In this document: one piece after another, positions 8,510 through 17,215 of the stretch
How the letters are laid out: the number at the start of each line of letters is the position of its first letter
Position numbering within the stretch: the stretch's first letter is position 1
NCBI RefSeq assembly: GCF_002277815.1
Contig: NZ_NKJI01000018.1
Span: forward strand, 47,495-111,494
Reading direction: 5' to 3'
Length of the DNA: 64,000 nucleotides
DNA from: Pseudomonas sp. ERMR1:02
Lineage (GTDB): Bacteria; Pseudomonadota; Gammaproteobacteria; Pseudomonadales; Pseudomonadaceae
Notes under the pieces: model-generated
Told to the model about the DNA's origin: nothing
The model's database searches: none
The model's input: the letters and a program-made list of their open reading frames with translations, nothing else
Program-made: the position numbers and the translations under genes

Positions 8510-9843
8510 GGGTTTTGCTCCTGGGGCACGACCTTGGCGGACGCGCCGGTGAACACCTTGCGGTTCGTCATGGCGTGGGTCATTGCGGCCGGTACCCGAG
8601 CGGTTGTTCTGGCGTGATGGTGCCGGAAGGACAGGGCCAGGGTGCAGAACACAAGAAATTCGGCGGAGCGGTAATTGGGAATCACATAGGCCACGTAATT
8701 GGTGACGATGAACAGGGCAATGATCACCAGGGCGCTGGCGCGAGACTGCGCCGACCGATCCGCCATTACGGCGCGATACTGTTTGATCAATGCCTCGCCC
8801 AGCATCAGGCCCAGCACCGTGAGTTGCACCACCCCGCCGTTGAGCAGGGTTTCCATATAGCCGCTGTGAGCGTTGCCGATGTAACCCCAGCGGGTGATGA
8901 ACGCGTCGGCATCGGCGCTGTTCCAGAAGGCTCCGAAACCATAGCCCCTGAGCCACTCGGCGTCGATAAACGGTGCAAGCAGCTCCCAGATCTGTATGCG
9001 ATCGGTGAGCGAGGGGTCACGTCCGACCATTTCCAGCAGCAGCGTGTAATTGCCGTATAAAAACAGACACGTCAGCAAATAGAGGAGCGTCGTCGCGAAA
9101 AACGCAATCGTCGAGCGGTTGATGCGCAAGCGAATCATGGTGAGGAAATACCAGTAACTCAGCGCGCCTGCACAAATGAGCACCAGCCCCGTGGCGGACT
9201 GGGCGAGTCCGATCGCGACCAATGAACAACACGCGCTGAAGATGGCCCACGGATTGCGTCGGCGGATCATCGGCAGCAACAACACAATGGCGATGGCGTT
9301 GATCCGCGCTCCGGCATTTTTTTCCGGAAAAATTCCCTTGAAGGCACCGTCGCGAATGCCCCCGGAAATGAACGCGATGTCCGGCAGAATCAGCGCGCAG
9401 ATCAACCCGATCAGGGCGGCGGCACCGATGGTACAGCCGAGCATGAAGCTGATTTTTTCGAGGCTGTAGTTGTAGGCGACGAAACCTGCGAAAAACACCA
9501 CGCTGATCAAGGCAACAAAGCGTTTGAAACTGAGCATAGGCTCGTAGGACCAACTGATCGACGCGGCCACGCACACCAGGAACAGCAGTAAGAAGGCGTT
9601 ATTGCGGTAAAAGCTTTTGCTGAGGAACACCTTGTGGCGAAGGAAGAAAAATAGCGGTACCAACAGGGTGATCAGGCCACAGACCTGATTGATGAGATTA
9701 CCTTCCAGGTCTCGCTGCGCGTCATCCAGGCTCGATACGCTACCCAGGCCGCTAAAAAAACTGATCACTTGCAGATAGAACAGCACCCCGAACAGCGTGA
9801 ACGCGTCGCGCAGCGTGGTGTACCTCACCAATAGAGTGTTCAT
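8503..9843 (-). CDS. Wzy-like O-antigen/EPS polymerase
   Basis: A 446-residue integral membrane protein with about ten to twelve hydrophobic segments and the long loop of the O-antigen ligase/Wzy family. The loop follows YGNYTLLLEMVGRDPSLTDR and includes RGYGFGAFWNS and GYIGNAHSGYMETLLNGG, with the conserved NAHSGY-type motif of the family. It would polymerise lipid-linked repeats at the periplasmic face of the inner membrane. The start ATG 9843 overlaps the stop of the preceding glycosyltransferase (ATGA), and its own end overlaps the following GT2 start, so the trio is translationally coupled. Ligase activity is the alternative, but the operon context favours polymerase. Confidence 0.85.
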   Translation of the reverse strand: MNTLLVRYTTLRDAFTLFGVLFYLQVISFFSGLGSVSSLDDAQRDLEGNLINQVCGLITLLVPLFFFLRHKVFLSKSFYRNNAFLLLFLVCVAASISWSYEPMLSFKRFVALISVVFFAGFVAYNYSLEKISFMLGCTIGAAALIGLICALILPDIAFISGGIRDGAFKGIFPEKNAGARINAIAIVLLLPMIRRRNPWAIFSACCSLVAIGLAQSATGLVLICAGALSYWYFLTMIRLRINRSTIAFFATTLLYLLTCLFLYGNYTLLLEMVGRDPSLTDRIQIWELLAPFIDAEWLRGYGFGAFWNSADADAFITRWGYIGNAHSGYMETLLNGGVVQLTVLGLMLGEALIKQYRAVMADRSAQSRASALVIIALFIVTNYVAYVIPNYRSAEFLVFCTLALSFRHHHARTTARVPAAMTHAMTNRKVFTGASAKVVPQEQNPC

Positions 9844-10952
9844 GACACGGGACTCCCGAGCAGCGCAGTGAGGTAAGTCTTTACCGCACGTGCGTTCATG
9901 AAGCGGGCGGCGGCATCGATTCGCATCTGGCGCTGCAAATCACGTGGCGCGGTCAATTGGCCGCTGATCGCCTGCGCCAGTGCACTGGCGTCCTCTACGG
10001 CCACTAAAGGCGCGACGGCGCCGTCGTCCAAAATGTCCTGCGGGCCATACGGGCAGCGGGTCGCAACCACAGGTGTACCCGTGGCCAGGGCTTCGACCAG
10101 CGCATTAGGGCTGCCTTCGAAACGCGACGAGAGAACAAAGCAATCAGCCGCCGCGACTTGCGCCATGGGATCGCGGGTGTATCCCGGCAGATCCACTCGA
10201 TCGGCAACGCCCAGCGCACGTGCCTGCTCAAGCAAGGGAGCCCTGAGAATGCCTTCACCAAAAATGATCAATCGAGCACGGCGGTCCGGTAGTTGGGCGA
10301 AGGCGTCGATCAAGGTGTCGAAGCCTTTTTGCCACGCCAGGCGACCCACAGCGACAATCACCGGCGTGGTTTTTTCCTGCAGCCAGGGGTGATCGGGACG
10401 CTCGAGTAGTTTTTCGCGAAAGTCATTGTCGAGCACCGGGTTGTCGGCAATGGTCACGTCGCGCTGGCGGGCCAGGGTGGTGTCGACCAGATCCTGGGCC
10501 ACCCCCTGCGACACACAGATCACGGGATTGGGGATGAGCCGGTAAAGCAGCGGCGCCACCAGGTAGGCCGCTCGCACCCGCCGCGACGGGTTGACGTGTT
10601 TGTCGTAGGAAAATGCGTTGCGCTCGCTGACATGCAAGTGTGCCAGGGTTCCGGACAGCGCGGCGGCGGCGATCGCCACCACGTTGACATGGGTAAGGGC
10701 GGCCAGTTGTGCATCGAAACGATGGCCGCGAAGAAAGCGTGCCAATGCCGGCACGGCATTCGCGCTGCGTCCGCTGTGCAGTTCGACCTGACGGACGCGG
10801 GGATCGAGGTGCGCGGCGTTGATGCCGCCACCGGTGAGCATCAACAGGGTCACCTCATTGCCGGCATCTACCAGGGCGCCAGCCAGGCGCGCCATCATTT
10901 TCTCGGCGCCACCGGCACTCAGGTCTTGCAGAATGATCAGCAGCTTCTTCAT
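9840..10952 (-). CDS. GT4 family glycosyltransferase
   Basis: A 370-residue retaining GT-B glycosyltransferase. Near the N-terminus is the acceptor-side glycine motif DLSAGGAEKMM. The C-terminal donor domain contains VAVGRLAWQKGFDTLIDAF and then the E-x7-E region SRFEGSPNALVEALATGTPV. ATG 10952 gives an ATGA overlap with the upstream gene; a GTG three codons earlier is possible. It would transfer one sugar to the growing repeat unit in the cytoplasm. Confidence 0.9.
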   Translation of the reverse strand: MKKLLIILQDLSAGGAEKMMARLAGALVDAGNEVTLLMLTGGGINAAHLDPRVRQVELHSGRSANAVPALARFLRGHRFDAQLAALTHVNVVAIAAAALSGTLAHLHVSERNAFSYDKHVNPSRRVRAAYLVAPLLYRLIPNPVICVSQGVAQDLVDTTLARQRDVTIADNPVLDNDFREKLLERPDHPWLQEKTTPVIVAVGRLAWQKGFDTLIDAFAQLPDRRARLIIFGEGILRAPLLEQARALGVADRVDLPGYTRDPMAQVAAADCFVLSSRFEGSPNALVEALATGTPVVATRCPYGPQDILDDGAVAPLVAVEDASALAQAISGQLTAPRDLQRQMRIDAAARFMNARAVKTYLTALLGSPVS

Positions 10953-12754
10953 TGATTCCACACCTGGTAGTACGCCTCGGCGGCTTGCTGGCTGGTGTAC
11001 TGCCGCACCGCCTCTGCCGCCATTTGCCCGCTCAGTCCGCCCTGACCGTCGACGCTCAGACTGCGCAGCATGCCTTCGGCCAGCGCCGGTACGTCGTTGA
11101 CTTTTACCAGGCGTCCCAGGCGTCCGTTTTCCAGCAACTCCCGAGGTCCGCTATCGCAATCACAGGCCAGCACCGGAGTGCCCAGTGCCAGCGCTTCAAT
11201 CAGCACGGTCGGCAAGCCTTCGTGGAAAGAGCTCAGAATCAGCAAGCGTGCCTGGCGGATCAATGGGTACGGGTTGAGCAGATAACCGGTGAAATGCACA
11301 CGGTTCGAAATGCCCAGGCGCTGTGCTTGAGCAATCAGCGCTTCACGTTGCGGGCCGTCACCGGCAATCACCAGGTAAGGCAACTGCTCTGAGCGGGTCA
11401 ACGCCATGGCGTAGGCGTCGATTAACAGGTGAAAGCCCTTGGGCTCCACCAGGCGGCCCACGCCCAGCCAGAATCGAGCGGGCAAGTCGCCGGGCAAGGG
11501 CGCCTGCGCGGCGCCGAGCATTTGTTCCGTGACCACGGCATTGGGGCAATAACGGATGCGCTGGTGACCCCACGGCATCCAGTCCTGGAGCGACTGGCGC
11601 AGGCCTTTGGAGACGGCGACGACCTTGCCATTGCCACACAGATACAACGCATAGAGCAGGCGCAGGCTGGTGGGCCCCGTTTTCTGCTCATCGCAGTCGA
11701 GTGCCGCGTGGCGGGCATAAATGACCTTGCACGGGCTGATCAAGGTCGCAAACCAGGTGCACAGATTGGCTTGTTCCTTGGCGGCGATGAGGTGGGTCAC
11801 GCCCTCACGGTGGATGATTCGGCGTAGCAGGACGATGGACTTGAGCAAGCCGATGAGGCCATTGCCGCCACCTTTGAAAGTGGCCCCGCTCGGGTGGTCC
11901 GGCGTGTCGCCGTTCATGACGAAGAAATCGACCTGCCGGCCTTCCTCAAGAAATTGCCCTGCCAGGCGCTGCTGGACACTTTCGACACCTCCGCCGGGCT
12001 GGAAGTCTTTGAGAATGAAGAGGATATGCATGGGCATCTCCGGCAGTGGCGCAATGAGGTTTATGGCGACTTTGTGCCGAGCGATCTGTGTCCAGAGCTG
12101 CAGGAAGTTGCTTGGGTAGTCGAGCAGGTAGCGTTTGATCGTGTGTGGCTCGCGATACATGCGGTAGAACGCGCGCAGGTGAAGGCGATTGATCCACTCG
12201 GGGTAGTAATGGCCAGAGGCTGTGGCCTCTTGGCGAATGAACCCGCCGCAGGTGAATGCCACGCCGCTGAATCCTTCCTGCATAACCTCTTCGACGAACT
12301 GCTCCTGCAACCCTGCACCCAGGCCGATGATCAGGATGTCTGTTGTGCCGGCACAGATGTCTTCGCGAATGCATCTGGCCTGTGACGCATCGAAGTAACC
12401 GTTGTGACAACCGGCGATTTTCAACCTCGGGTAGCGAGTCCTGATCTTGAGCAGGAAAAGATCCAGTTCCACTTGCCGGGCCCCCACGATGAACACCCGT
12501 TTACCCTGCTGTTGGGCGTGGCTCAGAACCGGGTCGGCGATGGAGGTGAAATCGAAGCTGACCCGCTCGATGTGCCGTCCGGTAATGGCCGACATGAAGG
12601 CCGACATCAGCATGCCGTCGCAAAAAAAGGCGATGTTGTTGCTGTCATGGCAGTCGAACAGGCTGCCAATGGACGCAAAGTTGATGAAAGAAAATGCTTT
12701 GCCGCTGTCGAGCAAGTCCGAAGTGAATCGCGCGACTAATTCAAGCTTGATCAT
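10949..12754 (-). CDS. Fused WecG/TagA-type and GT4 glycosyltransferase
   Basis: A 601-residue protein with two complete enzymes end to end. Residues 1-~235 are a WecG/TagA/CpsF (GT26) domain: FCDGMLM, then RVFIVGARQVELDLF, then DILIIGLGAGLQEQFVEEV and FTCGGFIRQEA. Residues 242-601 are a GT4 glycosyltransferase starting MHILFILKDFQPGGGVESVQ and ending with FHEGLPTVLIEALALGTPV. Met242 (ATG at 12031-12029) is preceded by GGAG about 6 bases upstream, an ideal internal ribosome site. The fusion may therefore also yield a separate GT4 protein. The main start is ATG 12754 after AGGAG. GT26 enzymes usually add the second sugar on undecaprenyl-PP, and the GT4 domain the next. Confidence 0.88.
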   Translation of the reverse strand: MIKLELVARFTSDLLDSGKAFSFINFASIGSLFDCHDSNNIAFFCDGMLMSAFMSAITGRHIERVSFDFTSIADPVLSHAQQQGKRVFIVGARQVELDLFLLKIRTRYPRLKIAGCHNGYFDASQARCIREDICAGTTDILIIGLGAGLQEQFVEEVMQEGFSGVAFTCGGFIRQEATASGHYYPEWINRLHLRAFYRMYREPHTIKRYLLDYPSNFLQLWTQIARHKVAINLIAPLPEMPMHILFILKDFQPGGGVESVQQRLAGQFLEEGRQVDFFVMNGDTPDHPSGATFKGGGNGLIGLLKSIVLLRRIIHREGVTHLIAAKEQANLCTWFATLISPCKVIYARHAALDCDEQKTGPTSLRLLYALYLCGNGKVVAVSKGLRQSLQDWMPWGHQRIRYCPNAVVTEQMLGAAQAPLPGDLPARFWLGVGRLVEPKGFHLLIDAYAMALTRSEQLPYLVIAGDGPQREALIAQAQRLGISNRVHFTGYLLNPYPLIRQARLLILSSFHEGLPTVLIEALALGTPVLACDCDSGPRELLENGRLGRLVKVNDVPALAEGMLRSLSVDGQGGLSGQMAAEAVRQYTSQQAAEAYYQVWNQ

Positions 12755-12846
12755 TTGCCTGACTCCTTGCGCAGCGTTAGAGAGTCTGTCGGCCTGTGGA
12801 GAGGTAAGTGAAACCGCGATTTTTCAAGCGCTGCGGGTCGTACAGG

Positions 12847-14238
12847 TCAGTAGATGTCTTTGGATAGCAGGGTGAACGGGGTCTTGACGAGGATCTTGAT
12901 GTCCAGCCACGGCGACCATTGGTTGATGTAATTGAGGTCCTGGGCGACGCGCAGCTGCATTTTCTCCAGGGTCTCGGTTTCACCCCGATGCCCGGTGATC
13001 TGTGCCAGACCGGTAATGCCCGGTTTGAGCCGGTGACGGGCCATGTAGGCGCGCACTTTGCCGGTGTAGTAGAGGTTGTGCGTGACGGCATGCGGGCGGG
13101 GGCCGACGAGGGCCATTTGGCCAAACAGCACGTTGAACAACTGTGGTAGCTCATCGATGGAGGTGCGACGCAGAAAGCGTCCAAGCGGGGTGACGCGGTC
13201 ATCGTCGCGGGTGGCCTGGACCACTTGCCGGTCGTCGTGCACGCGCATCGAGCGGAACTTCCAGACCTTGATCACTTCGCCATCGCAACCGTGACGGTTC
13301 TGTTTGAACAGAACCGGGCCGGGCGAGGTGACCTTGATGGCAATCGCCACCCCCAGCAGCAACGGGCTGAGCAGGATAATCGACAGGACTGCCAGGCTGC
13401 GCTCGAACAGGTCCTTGCACAGCAGGCTTCCGGGGTGCGAGCTGATCAGGCTTTCGTTGAGGTAGATGGCCGGCATGCGCTCGATTTCTGAAATCGACTG
13501 GTTGAGTAGCACCATGCTGCCAAGGTCCGGGATCCAGACCACGTCGACGTTCATGTCCAGAAGATCGATGTACAAGGCTTCAATGAGCGCAGCCTGCGCC
13601 ATCGGCAGGACGATGTAGACCCGGCGGATTTCCATGTGCGTGAGGATGTCGCGGATCTGGGTGACACGTCCGAGCAGCGGCAGGATGCTGGGAGCAGGGC
13701 CGGTCATGTCCTCTGTGGCGATGAAGCCCAGAACTCGCGCATGATCCGGCTGAGTGAGTTTGCGGGCCAACTCGTCGGCGGTCGGACAGGTGCCGATGAT
13801 CACCGAGCGACACTGATTGGACACCTTGCGCGCAAGCAGTCGGGCCAGTCCGTGCAGGGGCAGGAAACTCGCGGCCTGGACCAGAAAGCCCGCTACCGCC
13901 CAGACGATGATGACCTGGCGCGAGAACCTGACGCTGGTCTGGGTGATGAAGGCGATGGTCATCAGCACCGAGAGCAGAATCAACCAGCCGGCCAGCAATC
14001 GGCCCAGGCCGACCAGCAATCCATGACGCTTGTGATACACCAGCATGGCGCTGTAGATCGGCACCGAGCCGAACACGGTGAGAATCATCAGGGCGCGGTA
14101 CTCACTGGTCAGACTTCCGACCCGCCAATACACCAGCAGCATTAGCAGAGCGTTGATCAGAATCATCGCGCACAGCCACTGACCCCAGAAGGTCAAGCCC
14201 CGGCGGTGCTCTATTTGAGTAGTGATTTGCGGAGTCAT
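12847..14238 (-). CDS. Undecaprenyl-phosphate sugar phosphotransferase (WcaJ-like)
   Basis: About 463 residues. Four to five N-terminal transmembrane helices precede a CoA-binding-like middle domain (CRSVIIGTCPTADELARKL). The C-terminal bacterial sugar transferase domain contains KVWKFRSMRVHD, RFLRRTSIDELPQLFNVL and GPRPHAV. This enzyme starts each repeat unit by moving a hexose-1-phosphate, probably glucose, from a UDP-sugar onto undecaprenyl phosphate in the inner membrane. I prefer ATG 14238, with GGAG 9 bases upstream, to an upstream GTG at 14274 that adds 12 residues. It is followed by a 92-base gap before the fused transferase. Confidence 0.9.
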   Translation of the reverse strand: MTPQITTQIEHRRGLTFWGQWLCAMILINALLMLLVYWRVGSLTSEYRALMILTVFGSVPIYSAMLVYHKRHGLLVGLGRLLAGWLILLSVLMTIAFITQTSVRFSRQVIIVWAVAGFLVQAASFLPLHGLARLLARKVSNQCRSVIIGTCPTADELARKLTQPDHARVLGFIATEDMTGPAPSILPLLGRVTQIRDILTHMEIRRVYIVLPMAQAALIEALYIDLLDMNVDVVWIPDLGSMVLLNQSISEIERMPAIYLNESLISSHPGSLLCKDLFERSLAVLSIILLSPLLLGVAIAIKVTSPGPVLFKQNRHGCDGEVIKVWKFRSMRVHDDRQVVQATRDDDRVTPLGRFLRRTSIDELPQLFNVLFGQMALVGPRPHAVTHNLYYTGKVRAYMARHRLKPGITGLAQITGHRGETETLEKMQLRVAQDLNYINQWSPWLDIKILVKTPFTLLSKDIY

Positions 14239-14355
14239 CGGCTCAATCTCCAGGAAATAGTGATACGTCGGCACCGCTGGCGTGCTGGCGGGCGTCGGTC
14301 TGATTGAGATGAGGAGCAGGCGAGCAACCTGCGCTTTCGGGCTCAGGGCGGTGCG

Positions 14356-16668
14356 TTACCGCGAGGCATAGTCATAGTTGTAGAAAGTCTGTGAATGGCC
14401 GTACCCGTACTTGCGAGCCTTGCGCAGGTCGACCTGATTGAGCACCACGCCAAACACCGAGGCGTGGCTCTGTTGCAGTACTGTCAGGTACTTTTGCACC
14501 TGGCTTACGGGGGTGCTGTCAGACTTGACCACGTAGATCACCGCGTCCGAATGCTGGGCCAGCAACAGCGCGTCGCTGACCATTTCGGCCGGCGGCGAGT
14601 CGATGATGATGTGCCGGTAACGCGTCTTCAGCACTTCGAGCATGCGCGCCACTCGCGGCGAGCTAAGCAAGTCTTGTGGTGGAGGTTGACGCTGTGAGTC
14701 GGGCTGGTTCAGCGGTGGCGGCAGGCGCGGTGAGCTGAACAAGTCCAGCAAAGGCGGCGAAACGCACCCGGCCACAAGCATGTCAAGGTTGCCCACCGTG
14801 CGGATGCAGTCTTCGAGTCGTGCCGTGCCGGCAAGGACATTGACCAATCCAGGGCTATCAGGTGGAAAATCAAAGTTCAGCGAAAGGGTGGGCTGGCGTA
14901 AATCGGCGTCGATCAGCAGCACGCGCTCCAGTGACGTGAGTGAGCAGGCCAGGTTGTTGGCGATGGTGCTTTTGCCTTCTTCGGCCACTGTCGAGGTGAC
15001 CAGCACCACCTGGGCTTGCGTTTCAGCGCTCTGCAGCATCAGCCAGGTCCGCAGGTTGCGTATGGTCTCGGAAAAATGCGGGTTGTCATTGTCGTCGAAG
15101 AGCCGCGCCAGTTGCCGGCGGCTTTTCCTTGGCACCAGTGGTACCACGCTGAGCAGCGGTATGTTGAGCGTGCTTTCGATGGTCTCGTCGGTCTTGAAGG
15201 TGTTGTTCAAGGTGTCGAAGAGGAAGGCAAGCGCGACGCCGATGATCCCGGCCAGTACTGCGACAATTGCCACGATCAGGGTTTTGCGCGGTTTGCTTGC
15301 TTCAATGGGCACGATTGCCGGGTCGACGATGAGCGCCTTGGTGGAGTCCATGTCTGCAGTGGCTGCGGTCTCTTTCAACCGGGTGATGAAGGTTTCGTAG
15401 AGTGCCCGGCTGCTGTCGACCTCGCGCTGAAACTCGCGCAGCTGGAATTCCTTGCGCGCGATGTCCTGAATCTGCGCCTTGTTGACGTTGAAGGATTTGC
15501 GCAGGGCATCTTCACTGGCAACCGCCAATTGATACTGGTGTTCAATGCCCGAAACCACCTGTTTGACCTGCAAGCGCAGGCTGTCCTGCGCGGTGCGCAG
15601 TTCCGAGCGAGCGGACACCAACGTCGGGTGCTTGGGTCCATAACGGCTTGATAATTCCTCGACCTTGGCTTGAGCCTTGGCCAGCTCCGCCTGGAACTGC
15701 TGGACCAATGGGTTGCTCAGGACAGCGGGGACGCTGGAGAGTTTGTTCAAGTCGCCGTTGCTCAATCCTTGCACTTGACGGTATTGGCTCTCGGCTTCCG
15801 CACGGTTGCGACGTGCGTCGATCATTCGGTTGCCGGTCATTTGCAGTTCGTTCGCGCTGATGGTGGCGACACCGTCAACATCCACCAGTCCCTGTGCTTC
15901 CCGATAGCCCTGCAACTTGTCCTCAGCCTTACGCAGGCTGTCGCGCAACTCGACCAGTCGTGTGTTCATCCAGCTGGTGGTGGTTTGCGAGGACTTCTGG
16001 CTGGTGTCGAACTGGCTATCAATGAAACTCTGGGCCAGCGCGTTGGCGGCGGCCGCTGCCAGGGCGGCGTCGGGCAATTCCACTTCAATGTCGATCAGCT
16101 GACTCTTGCCGACATATTTGACGCTGGTATGGAGCATGAGGTTTTGCGTGACTTCATTGAAGATGTCGTCTTCAGTGGGGGGCACGGCAACCGGGATCAA
16201 AAGCTCCAGGCCTGGCAGCCATTGCCCGGCGTTAAGGTCGGCCAGCCACTGGCGCGGATTGAACAAGGGTTGCGGCCGTTGGCGCGGGTCCGTCACCGGG
16301 TTCGTCGTCAGCTTGAGTTTCCTCACCACCCGTTCGGCCAGGTCCCGCGATTGCAGAAGCGCAAGTTGAGTCTGCAAGTAATCGGCGGGCGGGGTTCCGG
16401 TGTCCGTCGCTTGCTGGAAGGCCAGCAGCGGTGGCGTCTTTTCCTTGATCAGCAAGGTGGTGCTGCCGATATATTGCGGGGTCATGGCGTACACCGCCGC
16501 TATCGCCAGTGCACTGCTCAGCAGTACGCACCAGCCAATGTTCCATCTCGCGCGCCAGATCACCCTCCAGAAATTGAGCAGGTCAATGGTGTCCCTTTCT
16601 TCGGTGTGCGGCAGATGCGCAGACAGTTGAAGCGGACGTTCGAGGTAGGTGCTAGGGCTGTTGTCCAT
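14356..16668 (-). CDS. Wzc-like chain-length regulator and tyrosine autokinase
   Basis: A 770-residue inner-membrane co-polymerase. TM1 is at ~42-62 and a coiled-coil-rich periplasmic domain runs to ~460, with TM2 at ~463-485. A cytoplasmic BY-kinase domain follows: Walker A TSTVAEEGKST (558-568), Walker A' LLIDADLRQPTL, Walker B IIIDSPP (687-693). The tail is a tyrosine cluster (Y754, Y756, Y763, Y765, Y767) that such kinases autophosphorylate to control polymer length with Wza and Wzy. Between A' and B there is a proline-rich insertion at ~640-672 in which the LFSSPR/LLSSPR segment appears twice, as if duplicated. The gene starts a few bases after the Wza-like gene. Confidence 0.92.
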   Translation of the reverse strand: MDNSPSTYLERPLQLSAHLPHTEERDTIDLLNFWRVIWRARWNIGWCVLLSSALAIAAVYAMTPQYIGSTTLLIKEKTPPLLAFQQATDTGTPPADYLQTQLALLQSRDLAERVVRKLKLTTNPVTDPRQRPQPLFNPRQWLADLNAGQWLPGLELLIPVAVPPTEDDIFNEVTQNLMLHTSVKYVGKSQLIDIEVELPDAALAAAAANALAQSFIDSQFDTSQKSSQTTTSWMNTRLVELRDSLRKAEDKLQGYREAQGLVDVDGVATISANELQMTGNRMIDARRNRAEAESQYRQVQGLSNGDLNKLSSVPAVLSNPLVQQFQAELAKAQAKVEELSSRYGPKHPTLVSARSELRTAQDSLRLQVKQVVSGIEHQYQLAVASEDALRKSFNVNKAQIQDIARKEFQLREFQREVDSSRALYETFITRLKETAATADMDSTKALIVDPAIVPIEASKPRKTLIVAIVAVLAGIIGVALAFLFDTLNNTFKTDETIESTLNIPLLSVVPLVPRKSRRQLARLFDDNDNPHFSETIRNLRTWLMLQSAETQAQVVLVTSTVAEEGKSTIANNLACSLTSLERVLLIDADLRQPTLSLNFDFPPDSPGLVNVLAGTARLEDCIRTVGNLDMLVAGCVSPPLLDLFSSPRLPPPLNQPDSQRQPPPQDLLSSPRVARMLEVLKTRYRHIIIDSPPAEMVSDALLLAQHSDAVIYVVKSDSTPVSQVQKYLTVLQQSHASVFGVVLNQVDLRKARKYGYGHSQTFYNYDYASR

Positions 16669-16670
16669 GA

Positions 16671-17204
16671 TTAGAAAAAGCCTTGTGCAATGGAAATGGT
16701 GTCACCGGGGGCTATCACTGTGCTGCGGGTGACGGTGTCGGTCAGCGTCTGTCCGCCGTCGCCGCGCACGATCGTCACGCGCTTGATAGATGCGCGTTCG
16801 GTCAGGCCACCGCCCAGGGCTATGGCTTTATCCAGCGTCAATCCCGGTACAAACGGATAGCTGCCAGGTTTCTGCACTTCGCCATTGATGTAGAAGGCGC
16901 GATATTCGATCTGGCTCAGGCTGACTTTCGGATCGACCAGGTAACCCTGTTTGAGTCCGTCGACGATGATCTTTTCGACTTGATTGGGCGTGAGCCCCCT
17001 GGCGGAAATTTCCCCCAGAAACGGGTAGGAGAAGGTGCCGGCATCGTTGAGGCGAATCCTCTTGAGACTTAACTCCGGCTCGCCGAATACCGTGATGCGC
17101 AATACGTCGCCGGCCGCCAGTTTGTACTGAGTACCAGGTTCCTCCGCGTGCGAGAGAGGTACCAGGCACAGCATGAGCAACAATCCGCCAATTTGTGAGT
17201 TCAT
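16671..17204 (-). CDS. Wza/GumB-like polysaccharide export protein
   Basis: A 177-residue exported protein. A signal peptide (MNSQIGGLLLMLCLVPLSHA) is followed by a Poly_export domain (YKLAAGDVLRITVFGEPELS) and one SLBB domain (FYINGEVQKPGSYPFVPG, then TIVRGDGGQ). It is the short form of the outer-membrane polysaccharide channel and lacks the extra C-terminal domains and a proper lipobox. It probably works with the separate beta-barrel encoded just upstream. ATG follows AAGGAG by 8 bases. It ends 2 bases before the kinase start, so the two are coupled. Confidence 0.9.
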   Translation of the reverse strand: MNSQIGGLLLMLCLVPLSHAEEPGTQYKLAAGDVLRITVFGEPELSLKRIRLNDAGTFSYPFLGEISARGLTPNQVEKIIVDGLKQGYLVDPKVSLSQIEYRAFYINGEVQKPGSYPFVPGLTLDKAIALGGGLTERASIKRVTIVRGDGGQTLTDTVTRSTVIAPGDTISIAQGFF

Positions 17205-17215
17205 GGGAAATCTCC

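Noticed and set aside
8510..8956. Long N-terminal extension of the GT2 gene
   Set aside because: The extra 149 codons are a shadow of the wzy reading frame and have no GT2 similarity.
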